Shown here: positions 19,518 through 28,536 of the stretch, piece by piece
How positions within the stretch are numbered: position 1 is the stretch's first letter
How the letters are laid out: every line of letters begins with the position of its first letter
Origin: Algoriphagus sp.
Lineage (GTDB): Bacteria; Bacteroidota; Bacteroidia; Cytophagales; Cyclobacteriaceae
DNA: 64,000 bases
Assembly (NCBI RefSeq): GCF_030694375.1
Contig: NZ_JAUXYL010000003.1
Location: 62,001 to 126,000 of the forward strand
Reading direction: 5' to 3'
The notes under the pieces: model-generated
Seen by the model: only the letters and a program-made list of their open reading frames with translations
Database searches by the model: none
What the model was told of the DNA's origin: nothing
Translations under genes and position numbers: made by a program

Positions 19518-19925
19518 TTATTTTGAAATAATCCTATCTTTTACGGTAAGGACCTGTCAATCACCCAGCAGTCTTTCACTTAGCCTGCTGTATTGCAAGT
19601 CCAAAACAGCTATACCTTCAAACATTGACGAGACAGCAGCAGTAGCCACTAACTTCCCCAAGTTCATAAATACAGGTTGCATCCTGATAGATCCGAAAGT
19701 AGTTTGAGAACTATATGTACAAACAACTCTCAAAAGGTTTAGTGGTTATTTCTATATTAATACCGGTTGCACCCCATCCTACTTTCGTTAACCTACCAAG
19801 ATGAATGGACTGTATAATAAGAATAACAGAACGTCCCTTTCGAACCACTGTAGCAGCTGCTATGATACCATCTAAAGTAGCGGCTATACCCCAAAATCAT
19901 ACTCCTAATCGTCCTCAACACCGTT
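19518..19925 (-). pseudogene. FAD-dependent oxidoreductase remnant with internal deletion
   Basis: The minus strand carries both ends of an FAD oxidoreductase like the one at 21731-23455, with the middle missing. The upstream part reads GIAATLDGIIAAATVVRKGR, then SVILIIQSIHLGRLTKVGWG, matching that protein's GGTSAAVTAAVQAKKMGKSV and DIHLGGLSSGGLGW. Near 19745 it jumps to the C-terminal region: FGSIRMQPVFMNLGKLVATA, LQYSRLSERLLGD, a stop, QVLTVKDRIISK. About 410 codons are missing, and stops occur in the remainder. It lies between the sulfatase and the golvesin-type oxidoreductase. Confidence 0.85.
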
Positions 19926-20032
19926 ACAATTCACCATATTTGTTTGCAGAAAAAGTCTTCCTTCAACTATCAAATGATCTTATAAAAGATATTGCAAATC
20001 CATATGTAATAAACCTTTTTTTGAGTCCAAAT

Positions 20033-21442
20033 CTATCGGTTAAACCTATTTTCATTACTCCAGTAAATTTTATTTTCAATTGTTTTTCTAAGCGATTCTA
20101 AAATTGGTTCTTTGGTACTATCCATTACTAAATTATGCATTTCATCAGGGTCATTTTTAATATCATATAGTTCCTCAAAAATCAACTTATCAGGTTCATT
20201 TTCATCGAATGTTTGTATTAATTTCCATTCTTTCGTACGAATAGCATAATGAGGTTTTGTGCCATGTACAGGAATGGGTGCTTCATAAAAAACAAATTCT
20301 CTCCAGATACTGTTCTTGTTTTTTTCAAACCCCAAAAGATTTTTAAAACTCTTACCATCCAGATTGGATGGAACTTCAATATTTGCCAAATCCAAAACAG
20401 TCGGCATTAAATCAATATTCAATATTAATTCATCTGATCTTCCTGGATTTATTCCTGGACCAATAGCTATTAAAGGCACTCTAATTGATTCCTCATAAGC
20501 CAAGACTTTACTCGTTAATCCATGCTCGCCCATAAACCAACCATTATCACCCATCAATAAAATAAATGTATTTTCGAATAGACCCAATTCAGATATAGCG
20601 GAAATAAGATTCCCTAAAGCTGCATCCATATCTGTAGTGGCTGCATAATATCCTCTTATATGGTCTTGAAGAGGGTAGGCTCTTGAATACCCATATTCTA
20701 ATGCCCTTTGATGCGGTCTGTTATGCTCTATGTAAGGTGGCTTATCTGTAAAATCTGCGGGCCAGTTAGTTGGCAGAGGCATACTTTCAATTGGATATTT
20801 TGACAAAGTCCTGCCTTTTGAAGGCCAGCTAAAATCTTTATCCATGTGAGGAGAAAATGTATTGAACCACATAAAAAAAGGTTTATCACTATTACTAATT
20901 TCTCTTAAATATTCAATTGCCCCTTCTCCAATTACATCCTCTATAAATCCAATTGTTTTAACTTCAACACCATTTTTAATAAAAGGCACATCCCAAAACG
21001 GGGCCAATCCCTTAAAATAATATTCGTGTTCAAAACCCATTGATTGTGGTGAATTTGAAATATGCCATTTCCCAAAAACAGATGTATTGTATCCCTCTTT
21101 TTTAAAATATTGAGCTACAGTTTTAATATCTGGATTTACTGTATTCAGATTTTGACTCATCACATCACTACTGCTTCCATATTTGCCTGTCAACAACGCT
21201 GCCCGACTTGGAGTACAAATCGATAAAGTCACAAAAGAATTAGGAAAATACATACCGGATTCAACTAACGAATCCATGTTCGGAGTCTGAATAACTTCAT
21301 TACCTGAAGCTCCTAAAGCATCCCATCTTTGATCATCAATATAGATAATGATTATGTTAGGCTGATTTTTCTGCGCCACTGATTGATTTGGCAAGAAAGA
21401 TAAAACTAAATACGCAGTCAAAAAACCAATTAATTTTTCCAT
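20033..21442 (-). CDS. Type I sulfatase
   Basis: A 469-residue secreted sulfatase with a signal peptide cleaved near SVAQ. The metal-binding start NIIIIYIDDQRWDALG gives the paired Asp residues. CTPSRAALLTGKYG supplies Cys76, the residue converted to formylglycine in the C-x-P-x-R motif. GDNGWFMGEHGLTSK provides further metal and sulfate ligands. It hydrolyses a sulfate ester, probably from a sugar delivered by the Sus system. No sulfatase-maturing enzyme is in the window. It lies 288 bases after the upstream FAD oxidoreductase on the same strand. The subfamily was not assigned. Confidence 0.92.
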   Translation of the reverse strand: MEKLIGFLTAYLVLSFLPNQSVAQKNQPNIIIIYIDDQRWDALGASGNEVIQTPNMDSLVESGMYFPNSFVTLSICTPSRAALLTGKYGSSSDVMSQNLNTVNPDIKTVAQYFKKEGYNTSVFGKWHISNSPQSMGFEHEYYFKGLAPFWDVPFIKNGVEVKTIGFIEDVIGEGAIEYLREISNSDKPFFMWFNTFSPHMDKDFSWPSKGRTLSKYPIESMPLPTNWPADFTDKPPYIEHNRPHQRALEYGYSRAYPLQDHIRGYYAATTDMDAALGNLISAISELGLFENTFILLMGDNGWFMGEHGLTSKVLAYEESIRVPLIAIGPGINPGRSDELILNIDLMPTVLDLANIEVPSNLDGKSFKNLLGFEKNKNSIWREFVFYEAPIPVHGTKPHYAIRTKEWKLIQTFDENEPDKLIFEELYDIKNDPDEMHNLVMDSTKEPILESLRKTIENKIYWSNENRFNR

Positions 21443-21566
21443 AATTCTATTAAGTTAAATTTTGTCTGATCAATATTTGAAAATTAAGCAATCAAATTAC
21501 CTTGATCATCCCATGAAGCGAGTGTGGAGTTGTCTTCCGGCTTCAAATAATTTCCGGCAATTTTTT

Positions 21567-21670
21567 TTCCGGTTCAAGCCCGTAGCAGTCCATTACTTCT
21601 TTTGGTACTCCATCCTAAACATTCGGTCGGTTTGCCAGATAACCTACATCTTTAAACCCTATTTCTGTAG
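21567..21670 (-). pseudogene. Decayed coding-like segment, copy B (family unidentified)
   Basis: The minus strand reads EIGFKDVGYLANRPNV, a stop, then DGVPKEVMDCYGLEPEKK. It aligns with 15471-15572 at about 70% at the nucleotide level by eye, with the reading frame preserved. It lies in the gap between the FAD oxidoreductase and the sulfatase. With both copies at edges of genes in the same locus, an older duplicated gene has probably been lost. No family was recognised. Confidence 0.45.
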
Positions 21671-21730
21671 TATAAAAACCTGCCACTATCTGGTGCTTGA
21701 GTGCTCCACTTTAATATGTGGTCTTTTGAA

Positions 21731-23455
21731 TTATTTAGAAATAATCCTATCTTCTAAAGTAAGTACTTGGCCATCAACCAACAATCTTTCACGTAGCTTG
21801 ATGTATTGCAAGTCCTGTACAGCAATTCCTTCATCAAGTGACATTACAGCAGCAGTGGCAGCTGATTGGCCCAAAATCATAAATACAGGTTCCATTCGGA
21901 TGGATCCGAAAGCAATATGACTGGAAGAAACCGCTACGGGAACTACTAGGTTGGTACATTCTTCTTTTTTCGGAACCAAGGAACCATAGGCAATTTCGTA
22001 GGGACCAGGTAAGGAAACCCCGATATCCCCTTCATTTTGCACATGTCCGTTTTCATCCACAAAGCGTTGAATATTGTGTGAGTCGATGGTATACGATCCC
22101 ATGCCCACAGATTCTGGAGTAGGTTTCTTTTGTAAGAGCTCGTTCTCTGTCATTACATATTTGCCAATCATACGTCTTGCTTCTCGTACATATATTTGAT
22201 GGGGCCAGTTACCGTTATCCGTAAATTCATCCTTGGCCAATCCCCATTTCTGAAATTCCTTTTGGATTTTCTCCGGCACTCTTGGATCATTTTGAACAAA
22301 ATAAAGCAGTCCACTTTGATAATCCCGGTGTTCTTGGATGATTTCCTTGCGCCGTTCATAGCTGGCATCCGGATAGTCGTAATTCATGCCGATATTGTCC
22401 GAACTGAAGGGACCGTGGTTATTGGTGTCTGTTTTTCGGTTGGGTATCATGTCAAATTTACCAAACCACTCATCCCAGCCAGCATTAAAAATCCTAACCA
22501 GTATTTCATATTGGGTCGAGTCATAATTTGCTGGTCGTGGAAATGGAATCCGGTTATCTGGATGGTTGGACATGCACATGCGAAAACAATAGGCCTGAAC
22601 TTTGTCATCTCCTTGCCCCTTTACCCCAGGATGCTCTCCACTGATCCGTGGCAGTAAACCCGAAGAAGGATCACCTGGTGTCCAATAAGGATCGATTGGC
22701 TGATCCAACACCTTAAAATGGTGACGATGATGGTAAACGCCAGTCTGAATGCCATTCCATTCTTCTCCATACACCGCGTTTGCCTCTCTACCCACATGGT
22801 AACTTACGCCGGCAGCAGCCATCAAGTCCCCTTCGTAAGTGGCATCGATAAACATTTTTCCTTTGAATTCTTTTCCACTTAGGGTGCGTATAGAAGTTAT
22901 TTTCCCACCTTCTACAGTGACGCCACTTTCTCTATCCAACCATTCGTCCCGCAACACTTCTATCCCAAGTTCATCAATCCACTCATCGTATACTGCTTCC
23001 GCTACATGTGGCTCGAATATCCACATGGTCCGGAACTCCCCGTCAAGAGCAGGAGTACCCTGCCCCACATTTCCGAACTCCGACTTGTCTTCCCATTTCC
23101 ATGCATCATCTTTTTGATATTTTTCATATACCCTCTGGTAAAATTCACGGGAAAGCCCTCCTATAACTTCTTTTTTTCCCGTATCGGACCAGCCCAGTCC
23201 TCCGGAAGAAAGCCCACCAAGATGAATGTCAGGTGATACAATAATCACAGATTTGCCCATTTTTTTGGCCTGAACGGCGGCGGTTACTGCGGCTGAAGTG
23301 CCCCCATAAATGATGAGGTCAGATTCATAATTTGAATCATTGATAACTTTATTGTCATTGGGAGTACAAGAAGATTGCCATCCAAGAATAATAAAAAGCA
23401 AGAAGTAAACTAATTTTGTATTAAAATTCGTATATGATGATTGTTTCATGAACAT
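21731..23455 (-). CDS. FAD-dependent oxidoreductase
   Basis: A 574-residue lipoprotein-like FAD enzyme (N-terminal hydrophobic stretch, then WQSSCTPND). The dinucleotide-binding region reads DLIIYGGTSAAVTAAVQAKK, followed by HLGGLSSGGLGWSDTG. It is clearly paralogous to the gene at 17405-19429: both have MFIDATYEGDLMA, YTIDSHNIQR and IAFGSIRMEPVF. It lacks the C-terminal golvesin-like domain of that gene. It is the first gene after susD, separated by a hairpin terminator, and shares the strand of the whole locus. The reaction is unknown; oxidation of an imported or surface-bound sugar is an inference. Confidence 0.87.
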   Translation of the reverse strand: MFMKQSSYTNFNTKLVYFLLFIILGWQSSCTPNDNKVINDSNYESDLIIYGGTSAAVTAAVQAKKMGKSVIIVSPDIHLGGLSSGGLGWSDTGKKEVIGGLSREFYQRVYEKYQKDDAWKWEDKSEFGNVGQGTPALDGEFRTMWIFEPHVAEAVYDEWIDELGIEVLRDEWLDRESGVTVEGGKITSIRTLSGKEFKGKMFIDATYEGDLMAAAGVSYHVGREANAVYGEEWNGIQTGVYHHRHHFKVLDQPIDPYWTPGDPSSGLLPRISGEHPGVKGQGDDKVQAYCFRMCMSNHPDNRIPFPRPANYDSTQYEILVRIFNAGWDEWFGKFDMIPNRKTDTNNHGPFSSDNIGMNYDYPDASYERRKEIIQEHRDYQSGLLYFVQNDPRVPEKIQKEFQKWGLAKDEFTDNGNWPHQIYVREARRMIGKYVMTENELLQKKPTPESVGMGSYTIDSHNIQRFVDENGHVQNEGDIGVSLPGPYEIAYGSLVPKKEECTNLVVPVAVSSSHIAFGSIRMEPVFMILGQSAATAAVMSLDEGIAVQDLQYIKLRERLLVDGQVLTLEDRIISK

Positions 23456-23569
23456 TGAGTTTTTAAATGAAGCTTTTTTTAAAAGAATGAAATATTTAAA
23501 TCAGAATGTTTTCATTCAATTCTACTGATCCTAATTTGGTAGGTATTGAGACAGAAAATAAAAAAGTTT

Positions 23570-23591
23570 CCCTAGGAACTGTATCCTAGGG
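23570..23591 (-). terminator. Hairpin terminator or attenuator after susD
   Basis: CCCTAGGA (23570-23577) pairs with TCCTAGGG (23584-23591) around a 6-base loop, just 9 bases past the susD stop codon. On the minus strand it is followed by GAAACTTTTTTATTTT. It could separate susCD from the downstream enzyme genes or make their expression lower by partial read-through. Confidence 0.65.
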
Positions 23592-23599
23592 TAATTTTA

Positions 23600-25063
23600 T
23601 CAATAGCCTGGGTTTTGATCTTCTTTCGTCATGGCCGGGTTGTTATTTATCTCATCCACTGGTATAGGAAACAAAAGGCTCACATCATTCCAGACCTTAC
23701 CGGTAGCTTGAATCACCTCTTTCGCTTTACCTGTTCTCAAAAGATCATTCCATCTTTTCATTTCAAGGATAAATTCATATCCTCTTTCCTGAATTACAAG
23801 GTCGATAAATTGGTTAACCGGTAAATTGGAAGGATAATCTATAGAAGATGGTGAAAGTGGATCAAATCCATATGCCCTCCTTCTTACTGCATTCAGCCTT
23901 TCAACAGCTAGCGGATTTACAGAATTAGATGCCTTAGCACTGGCTTCGGCATAAATCAAATAAGCTTCGGGCAATCTATAAACCGGGATATTATTTCTGT
24001 GAGCTGAGCCTGATGCAGCACTCCCATCCTGATATTTTTTAAACAAGGGGGAAGGAGCTGGCAAAGGAATTATCTGTCCTGAAGGCGCTACAGTAAAAGT
24101 ATATGTATTGTAGATCTGCCTAAAATCCTTTTTATCCCAAGTGCCTAAAAAAGAAGTCATAACAGGTATCCAAGCAAATACACCGCCCACCCCATATCCT
24201 CCGGGTTGAGTCCTATGCAAAAAATTAGGAACAGAATTGCCGTTTGTTTCAGAATGTTGAATGGACCAAATATTTTCGGTATGAGAAGTTACATCGATTC
24301 CATATAATTTTCGGTTAAAGTCATTGGGTTCATCTATATCCACAAAGCTAAACGGACCATTTTTAATCACATCTTCGGCTAAATTGGCGGCAGCTTGCCA
24401 GTTCTCTAAATTCAAATAACTATCAGCCAAAAGCATTTTCGCGGACCATGAAGTCGCTCTTCCTGCCTGACTTAATGGAAAATTATTTGCCATATCAGGA
24501 ATTGCTTCAGTGAGATCTTTAATGATAAAATCCCATACAACTTGTTTGGATGCCCTTGGAGCAGCTATCTGAGCAAAGTTTGTAAATTCCTTATCTCTAA
24601 TCGGAACCCCTCCCCAATATTTTACAAGGTTACTGTAAAAGAAAGCCCTAAGAAATTTAGCCTCTGCCAAAATGATTTTCTTAGTATTCTCATTCATTTG
24701 GATTCCGGAAACATTATCCAAAACCGCGTTGGCCCTATTTATCCCCTGATAAATTTCATTGTACGAATTCCAAGCTCTCACCTGATTTGAAGCATCTAAA
24801 GGTTGCTCATAATTACTAATGGAAACTTGGCTTCCTCTGCCATTTGCATAGTCTGATCTACACTCCAATAAAGCCATAAACCAAATGGTGGGAAATGAAC
24901 CATTGCCGAGTGTTCCATATGTACCGAATAGAGCGGCAAAAGCATCAGATTCATTTCTGTAGAAATTTGTCTTAGAAATAAAGCTCTTAGGATCCTCATC
25001 TAAAATACCAACACAATTGGTTAGCAAGATGCAGATCAATGGAAGAATATATATTTTTTTCAT
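23600..25063 (-). CDS. SusD/RagB family nutrient-binding lipoprotein
   Basis: A start at 25063 gives a lipoprotein signal (MKKIYILPLICILLTNC); an upstream ATG at 25093 is less likely. The roughly 487-residue product has SusD features: the early DEDPKSF segment, helical TPR-like regions with AEAKFLRAFFYSNLVKYWGG, and the C-terminal block RLNAVRRRAYG, QERGYEFILEMKRWNDLLRTG and NPAMTKEDQNPGY. SusD proteins cap the SusC channel and bind oligosaccharides at the cell surface. It follows susC by 19 bases on the same strand. Confidence 0.95.
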   Translation of the reverse strand: MKKIYILPLICILLTNCVGILDEDPKSFISKTNFYRNESDAFAALFGTYGTLGNGSFPTIWFMALLECRSDYANGRGSQVSISNYEQPLDASNQVRAWNSYNEIYQGINRANAVLDNVSGIQMNENTKKIILAEAKFLRAFFYSNLVKYWGGVPIRDKEFTNFAQIAAPRASKQVVWDFIIKDLTEAIPDMANNFPLSQAGRATSWSAKMLLADSYLNLENWQAAANLAEDVIKNGPFSFVDIDEPNDFNRKLYGIDVTSHTENIWSIQHSETNGNSVPNFLHRTQPGGYGVGGVFAWIPVMTSFLGTWDKKDFRQIYNTYTFTVAPSGQIIPLPAPSPLFKKYQDGSAASGSAHRNNIPVYRLPEAYLIYAEASAKASNSVNPLAVERLNAVRRRAYGFDPLSPSSIDYPSNLPVNQFIDLVIQERGYEFILEMKRWNDLLRTGKAKEVIQATGKVWNDVSLLFPIPVDEINNNPAMTKEDQNPGY

Positions 25064-25082
25064 ATAGCTCGAATTTTTATGT

Positions 25083-28000
25083 TTAGAATCCAATTCTTAA
25101 TCCAACTGTATAAGATTTTGCAATGGGATAGCCTGTTTCGTCTATGCCAATCCTCAAATCACCCGTTTCACCTCTTGTATTCACTTCAGGATCAAGCCCC
25201 GGATATTCTGTGATTGTGATCAGGTTTTGTCCGCTTATGTATACCTGCGCATTGCTGATTCCTTTTATATTCCACTTGCTGAAAGGAAGATTGTAGGCCA
25301 ATTTGACATTTTTTAATCTTAGAAAAGAAGCATCATGTATGAACCGATTAGAGGCTCTGAAAACAGTATTGGAACTGATTTTTGGATGAGAAGCATTAAC
25401 GTTTTGATTTTCTGGTGTCCACCTGTCGTTGTATACACTGACCAATTGATTTTCTCCGGTATTGAAGGAATTGGATATAGACCCACCCGTTGCGAAAAAC
25501 ATATCCGCACCTTGTACACCTTCAATAAAAATGTTCAATTCAAAGTTTTTATAGCTGAAATTATTATTCAAACTGTAAATGAAATCAGGATAAGGATTAC
25601 CAATGATGGTTTGATCCTGGTTATTGATAATCCCATCTCCATTTAAATCCTGAAATTTTATGGATCCGTTTTCATTTAGACCGTCTTCCAAAAATCCCCA
25701 AAACATCCCAAGTGGCTGACCTTCCCTGGCAATATTTATTGGTGATCCGAATGGCAAACTCAATCCTCCACCAAATACATCACTGCCACCTATGTTGACC
25801 ACCTTGTTTTCATTGAAAGAAACTTGGCCAAAAGCATCCCACTTGAATTCTTTGACTAAAATATCTCCCCAAATACCCAACTCAAATCCTTTGTTTTGAA
25901 TTTCTCCTAAGTTTACTAAAACAGAATTAAACCCTGTAGAGCCCGGCAGGGTTACCCTTGCCAATAAATCACGTGTATTTTTCACATAGTAATCTGCGGT
26001 AAGCCTAAAACGCTCTTCAATCACGCCAAAGTCAATACCCACGTTCAATTGCTCTGTAGTTTCCCATTTTAAATTGTCATTGGGTACAGCAGCCGGAACA
26101 AATCCAATTGCATCATTATTCCCAAAAGTTGCCCTTTGAACTCCCAATCTGTTTAGTGATTGGAAAGGGGAAACTGCAGTACTTCCCGTTACACCATAAC
26201 TCGTTCTTATTTTCAGGTTACTGATCCAAGAAATTTCTTTCATAAATGTCTCGTCAGATAATCTATAAGCAACTGCACCTGAAGGGAAATATCCCCATTT
26301 ATTGTTTGCCCCAAATCGAGAAGATCCATCCGCCCGGATACTGCCTGTAAAAAGAATTTTGTCGTTTAGAAAAAAATTGGCTCTACCCAACCAAGATAAA
26401 ATTGTCCATTCCGAGAAATCAGATGAATTGGGATTGGTTAATTGGGCTGCTCCCAAATTATTATTAAGCAAAAGATCGGTTACAAATCCGCTTCCGCTTG
26501 ACCTATTGTCTTTACTTCTGAAATCCTGGAATGTAAATCCTCCAACAAGATTGAGTCTGTGGGCTCCTAATGCCTTGTTGTAGGTTAAAATATTTTCATT
26601 CAAAAAGGAAATATTTCGATTTATGGAGGTACTTGCATTTCCATTTGGAGACGATAGCCTTAGAATGGATGGGGAATAAAAATCATTTTCGAAAAAGCCC
26701 TGTTCGGCTCCACCAATCACCTTAAACGACAAATCCTCAGTGATTTTAAAATTTAGTGAAACATCAGCCAGCAGATTTGAACTTGTGGTTTTGTTGAATA
26801 TTTCTGCGAAGAGCAAAGGATTCTGTAGGACATTTGGGCTAAAATAGTATCTGGTTACTTGGGAAAAGTTTCCGTTTTCATCAAAAGGTGCTATAGTGGG
26901 AGGAGAAACAAAGGCTGCAGAAAGTATTCCACTACCCCTATGGCCATTATTGGCATTTACATTATCGGTCATTTGACGGGTTGCTATAATATTGGACCCT
27001 ACAGTTAAAAAATCTTTCACTTTCTGTTCAAGTCCGATTCGTAAGGAACCTCTTTGAAGGCCTGAGCCAATTACAATACCATCTTGCTGAAAATAATTAC
27101 CGGAAATTGAATACCTGGATTGATTATTACCTCCATCAAATGTTAGAGTATGGCTTTGGATTGGAGCAATTCGAAAAATTTCATCCTGCCAGTCTGTATT
27201 AATGTTAGGGAGATTATTGATATCAAAAACCTCAGGTCGCCCATCATTTCTTGCCAATTCGTTCGCAATCTCTGCAAACTGTTTTTCATTCATCAAGTCG
27301 AACTTTTTGGCGATTTCCTGAACACCATAATAACTATCAATCAAAACCCTATTAACACCCTCTTTACCTTTATTGGTGGTTATAATTACTACTCCATTTG
27401 CACCCCTTGCTCCATAGATTGCAGTGGCAGAAGCATCTTTAAGGATATCTATCGAAGCAATGTCTGAAGGGTTAAGAAAATCTATTCCGCCTGCCAAAGG
27501 AAATCCATCCACCACATATAATGGTTGATTGCTTCCAAGAAAGGAATTTCCTCCTCTAATTTGAACTTGAACGGATGAACCCGGCTGTCCTGAATTCTGA
27601 ATTACTCTTACACCAGGAGCTCTTCCCCTAAGGGCTTGTTGGACGTTAGGAACAGGTAAGGCATCAATATCTTTACTTGAAATTTGTGCCACAGAGCCGG
27701 TAATATCGGCCCTTTGAACAGAGCCATATCCAATTACAACAACTTCTTGTAAGGATCTAACATCATCCTTCAATATGACATCAATAGTTGTTAGATTATC
27801 AATTCTTATCCGTTGCTTTTCAAAACCAATAAACGAAAACAATAAAACCCCTCCCTCAGGTGCTTCAATTGCGTATTTGCCATCAATATCAGTAACAGTG
27901 CCCGTCGTAGTTCCTTCAACAAGTACAGATACTCCTGGAAAGGGATCTCCCTTACTATCCGTAACTTTTCCAGAAATGATAATATCCACGAATGGGGAAA

Positions 28001-28385
28001 TTTCCACGGTGTTTTTGTTATTCTTGGGGGCTTTCACATGGATATTCTCATTGACCTGTACAAAATTCAAATTGGTCTGTTTAGAGACAGCCACCAAAAC
28101 ATCGTAAAGCGGTTTATTATTCTCCGTAACTGTGATAGACTGGTTTAGATCCAGCAGATTATCCGTATAAGTAAACTTGAAATCCGTTTTGGATTCCACC
28201 TGCCTGAAAAACTGGGCAAGGGACTTTTCTTTAAGATTTAAAGAAACCTTTACTTGATCGATGGTTTTCCGCTGGGCATTGCCCGTGTTAGCCAATATGA
28301 CCGTGCATAGAAATAGCTGGAACAGAAAAGCATATATTAATCGTTTGGACAGCATAATCAGTTGTCTGCGTAAATTATTATCCAT
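25083..28385 (-). CDS. SusC/RagA TonB-dependent receptor with STN domain
   Basis: A roughly 1100-residue outer-membrane transporter starting at the ATG at 28385. The order is: signal peptide to about residue 38; an STN domain (QFFRQVESKTDFKFTY onward), which in such receptors contacts an anti-sigma factor; a carboxypeptidase-D-like domain (ISGKVTDSKGDPFPGVSVLV); the SusC plug (GYGSVQRADITGSV, LYVVDGFPLAGG, SIDILKDASATAIYGARGAN); and a 22-strand barrel. The STN domain fits the FecR/ECF pair directly upstream: substrate binding would release the sigma factor. The substrate cannot be read from sequence. Confidence 0.96.
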   Translation of the reverse strand: MDNNLRRQLIMLSKRLIYAFLFQLFLCTVILANTGNAQRKTIDQVKVSLNLKEKSLAQFFRQVESKTDFKFTYTDNLLDLNQSITVTENNKPLYDVLVAVSKQTNLNFVQVNENIHVKAPKNNKNTVEISPFVDIIISGKVTDSKGDPFPGVSVLVEGTTTGTVTDIDGKYAIEAPEGGVLLFSFIGFEKQRIRIDNLTTIDVILKDDVRSLQEVVVIGYGSVQRADITGSVAQISSKDIDALPVPNVQQALRGRAPGVRVIQNSGQPGSSVQVQIRGGNSFLGSNQPLYVVDGFPLAGGIDFLNPSDIASIDILKDASATAIYGARGANGVVIITTNKGKEGVNRVLIDSYYGVQEIAKKFDLMNEKQFAEIANELARNDGRPEVFDINNLPNINTDWQDEIFRIAPIQSHTLTFDGGNNQSRYSISGNYFQQDGIVIGSGLQRGSLRIGLEQKVKDFLTVGSNIIATRQMTDNVNANNGHRGSGILSAAFVSPPTIAPFDENGNFSQVTRYYFSPNVLQNPLLFAEIFNKTTSSNLLADVSLNFKITEDLSFKVIGGAEQGFFENDFYSPSILRLSSPNGNASTSINRNISFLNENILTYNKALGAHRLNLVGGFTFQDFRSKDNRSSGSGFVTDLLLNNNLGAAQLTNPNSSDFSEWTILSWLGRANFFLNDKILFTGSIRADGSSRFGANNKWGYFPSGAVAYRLSDETFMKEISWISNLKIRTSYGVTGSTAVSPFQSLNRLGVQRATFGNNDAIGFVPAAVPNDNLKWETTEQLNVGIDFGVIEERFRLTADYYVKNTRDLLARVTLPGSTGFNSVLVNLGEIQNKGFELGIWGDILVKEFKWDAFGQVSFNENKVVNIGGSDVFGGGLSLPFGSPINIAREGQPLGMFWGFLEDGLNENGSIKFQDLNGDGIINNQDQTIIGNPYPDFIYSLNNNFSYKNFELNIFIEGVQGADMFFATGGSISNSFNTGENQLVSVYNDRWTPENQNVNASHPKISSNTVFRASNRFIHDASFLRLKNVKLAYNLPFSKWNIKGISNAQVYISGQNLITITEYPGLDPEVNTRGETGDLRIGIDETGYPIAKSYTVGLRIGF

Positions 28386-28463
28386 AAGTTTGAATGGTTT
28401 AAGTGTAGAAATACTTGGACTAATGCCTCCCTCGCATTCCAATTTGATAGAGGCATTTACACG

Positions 28464-28504
28464 GGCAGGATCCTGTTCCGCCAAGAACAGCTCCTGCCTT
28501 TTTT
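28464..28504. other. Strong hairpin in the susC leader
   Basis: GGCAGGA (28464-28470) pairs with TCCTGCC (28492-28498), and inner CTGTTC (28473-28478) pairs with GAACAG (28485-28490), giving a 13-bp stem with a small internal loop. On the plus strand it is followed by TTTTTT, the form of a terminator facing away from susC. On the minus strand it lies 79 bases before the susC start, in the fecR-susC gap, and could fold in the leader mRNA. Confidence 0.5.
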
Positions 28505-28536
28505 GTTAACTGGTATTTAGGACTAGGTTTTTCATA

